Shown in pieces: positions 63,634 to 64,000 of a stretch of DNA of 64,000 bases (the stretch's first letter is position 1; each line of letters starts with the position of its first letter). Location: positions 1,993,001 to 2,057,000 of the forward strand of contig NZ_CP011567.1 in NCBI RefSeq assembly GCF_001655615.1, given 5' to 3'. The stretch comes from Pseudomonas sp. GR 6-02. Its GTDB lineage: Bacteria; Pseudomonadota; Gammaproteobacteria; Pseudomonadales; Pseudomonadaceae. The notes below the pieces were generated by a model that was not told the DNA's origin, made no database searches, and saw nothing but the letters and a program-made list of their open reading frames with translations. The translations under genes were made by a program, and so were the position numbers.

Positions 63634-64000
63634 ATGAATATACTGAAATCGAAATCACTTCACTTGCTATGCGTTCGAATTATCGGCGCCGTAGCCGTGC
63701 TGCTTGCAAATATTGTTATTCTGAAAATAGAAAGCAGTGATTTGGCGGGCTTGTTTCTTGTTGCTTATACTATATTTCAGATTTCCGCAGTTATAGCGCG
63801 CTTCGGATCGGACATCCACCTGGTAAGAAATTATTATAAGCAGTCAAGCGAGGCAGTACAGGACTGCTTCAATCAATCAGTAGTAGTTAGCCTTCTGATG
63901 GGGTCAATACTGAGCCCTATTACATATTTCCTTGGAGATTTCTATGTCCAGCACTGGAGTAGCCTATCAAGCGCTAGTAGTAATCACTCGTCAATACTTC
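63634..64000 (+). CDS. Wzx-like polysaccharide flippase, N-terminal part (cut by window end)
   Basis: The frame from ATG 63634 stays open to the last base: MNILKSKSLHLLCVRIIGAVAVLL, then DLAGLFLVAYTIFQISAVIARFGSDIHLVR. Paired hydrophobic helices, the early Arg, and the F-G-x-D pattern are those of Wzx/MATE-like O-unit flippases. AT-rich. About 122 of over 400 residues are in the window. Confidence 0.7.
   Translation, partial: MNILKSKSLHLLCVRIIGAVAVLLANIVILKIESSDLAGLFLVAYTIFQISAVIARFGSDIHLVRNYYKQSSEAVQDCFNQSVVVSLLMGSILSPITYFLGDFYVQHWSSLSSASSNHSSIL

Noticed and set aside
63443..63637. 64-codon plus-strand frame ending in ATGA overlap with the flippase start
   Set aside because: The overlap is tempting, but composition (MKWGLWPPLQTNPIAIM...) matches no family and there is no clear ribosome site; more likely a leader than a gene.

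Overview
The window reads as a chromosome segment of a fluorescent-group Pseudomonas. Evidence is the GC-rich housekeeping and catabolic genes, HisP/AotP-like transport genes, REP-type inverted repeats and DUF6124/DUF1302/DUF1329 families typical of that genus. No rRNA, tRNA or CRISPR array was seen. Function calls rest on reading protein motifs by eye; no search was run.

Layout. 1-7.7 kb: an AT-richer accessory island with two IS66 transposase remnants and a duplicated module (small gene, structured leader, DUF6124 gene). Between the module copies lies a probable two-gene defence locus: a HEPN domain fused to a degenerate HsdR-like helicase, followed by an HExxH metalloprotease. 7.7-13 kb: RpiR regulator and a basic/polar amino-acid ABC importer with an M14 deacylase gene inside the operon. 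13.2-14.4 kb: ohrR-ohr peroxide response with a shared 25-bp operator. 14.7-21.1 kb: a same-strand catabolic cluster (quinone oxidoreductase, TauD-type dioxygenase, BKACE, MFS, DsbA-like, Rieske ferredoxin, YeiH exporter). 21.3-22.4 kb: AraC regulator. 22.7-32.4 kb: hydrolase, then DUF1302-DUF1329-YCF48-RND exporter-acyl-CoA dehydrogenase.

32.5-50 kb: a large hydroxyproline catabolic locus. It has an Ldh-type imine reductase, ketoglutarate-semialdehyde dehydrogenase, MHS transporter, pyrroline-hydroxycarboxylate deaminase, two proline-racemase-family proteins, an amino-acid ABC importer, aconitase X (cis-3-hydroxyproline dehydratase), a three-subunit D-hydroxyproline oxidase, an AraC-PAS regulator and a GntR repressor. 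The GntR operator (ATTTCGTATACGATAT) can be read at three promoters. A third DUF6124 gene with its leader is embedded here.

50.2-52.9 kb: arsR-gapdh-arsJ, arsenate detoxification through 1-arseno-3-phosphoglycerate. 53-56.6 kb: a lipid-anchored trypsin-like protease, a tandem universal stress protein, a glycine-zipper protein and UppP. 56.6-64 kb: a surface-polysaccharide region with rfaH, a truncated phosphomannomutase remnant and galU on the minus strand, then wzb- and wzc-like genes, a canonical ops element, UDP-glucose dehydrogenase and the start of a Wzx-like flippase running off the end.

The strongest unexplained signals are (i) the HEPN-pseudohelicase/metalloprotease pair and (ii) the long leader before each DUF6124 gene. 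In the leader, helices are kept by compensatory changes, and two hairpins share one loop whose complement lies in the same leader.
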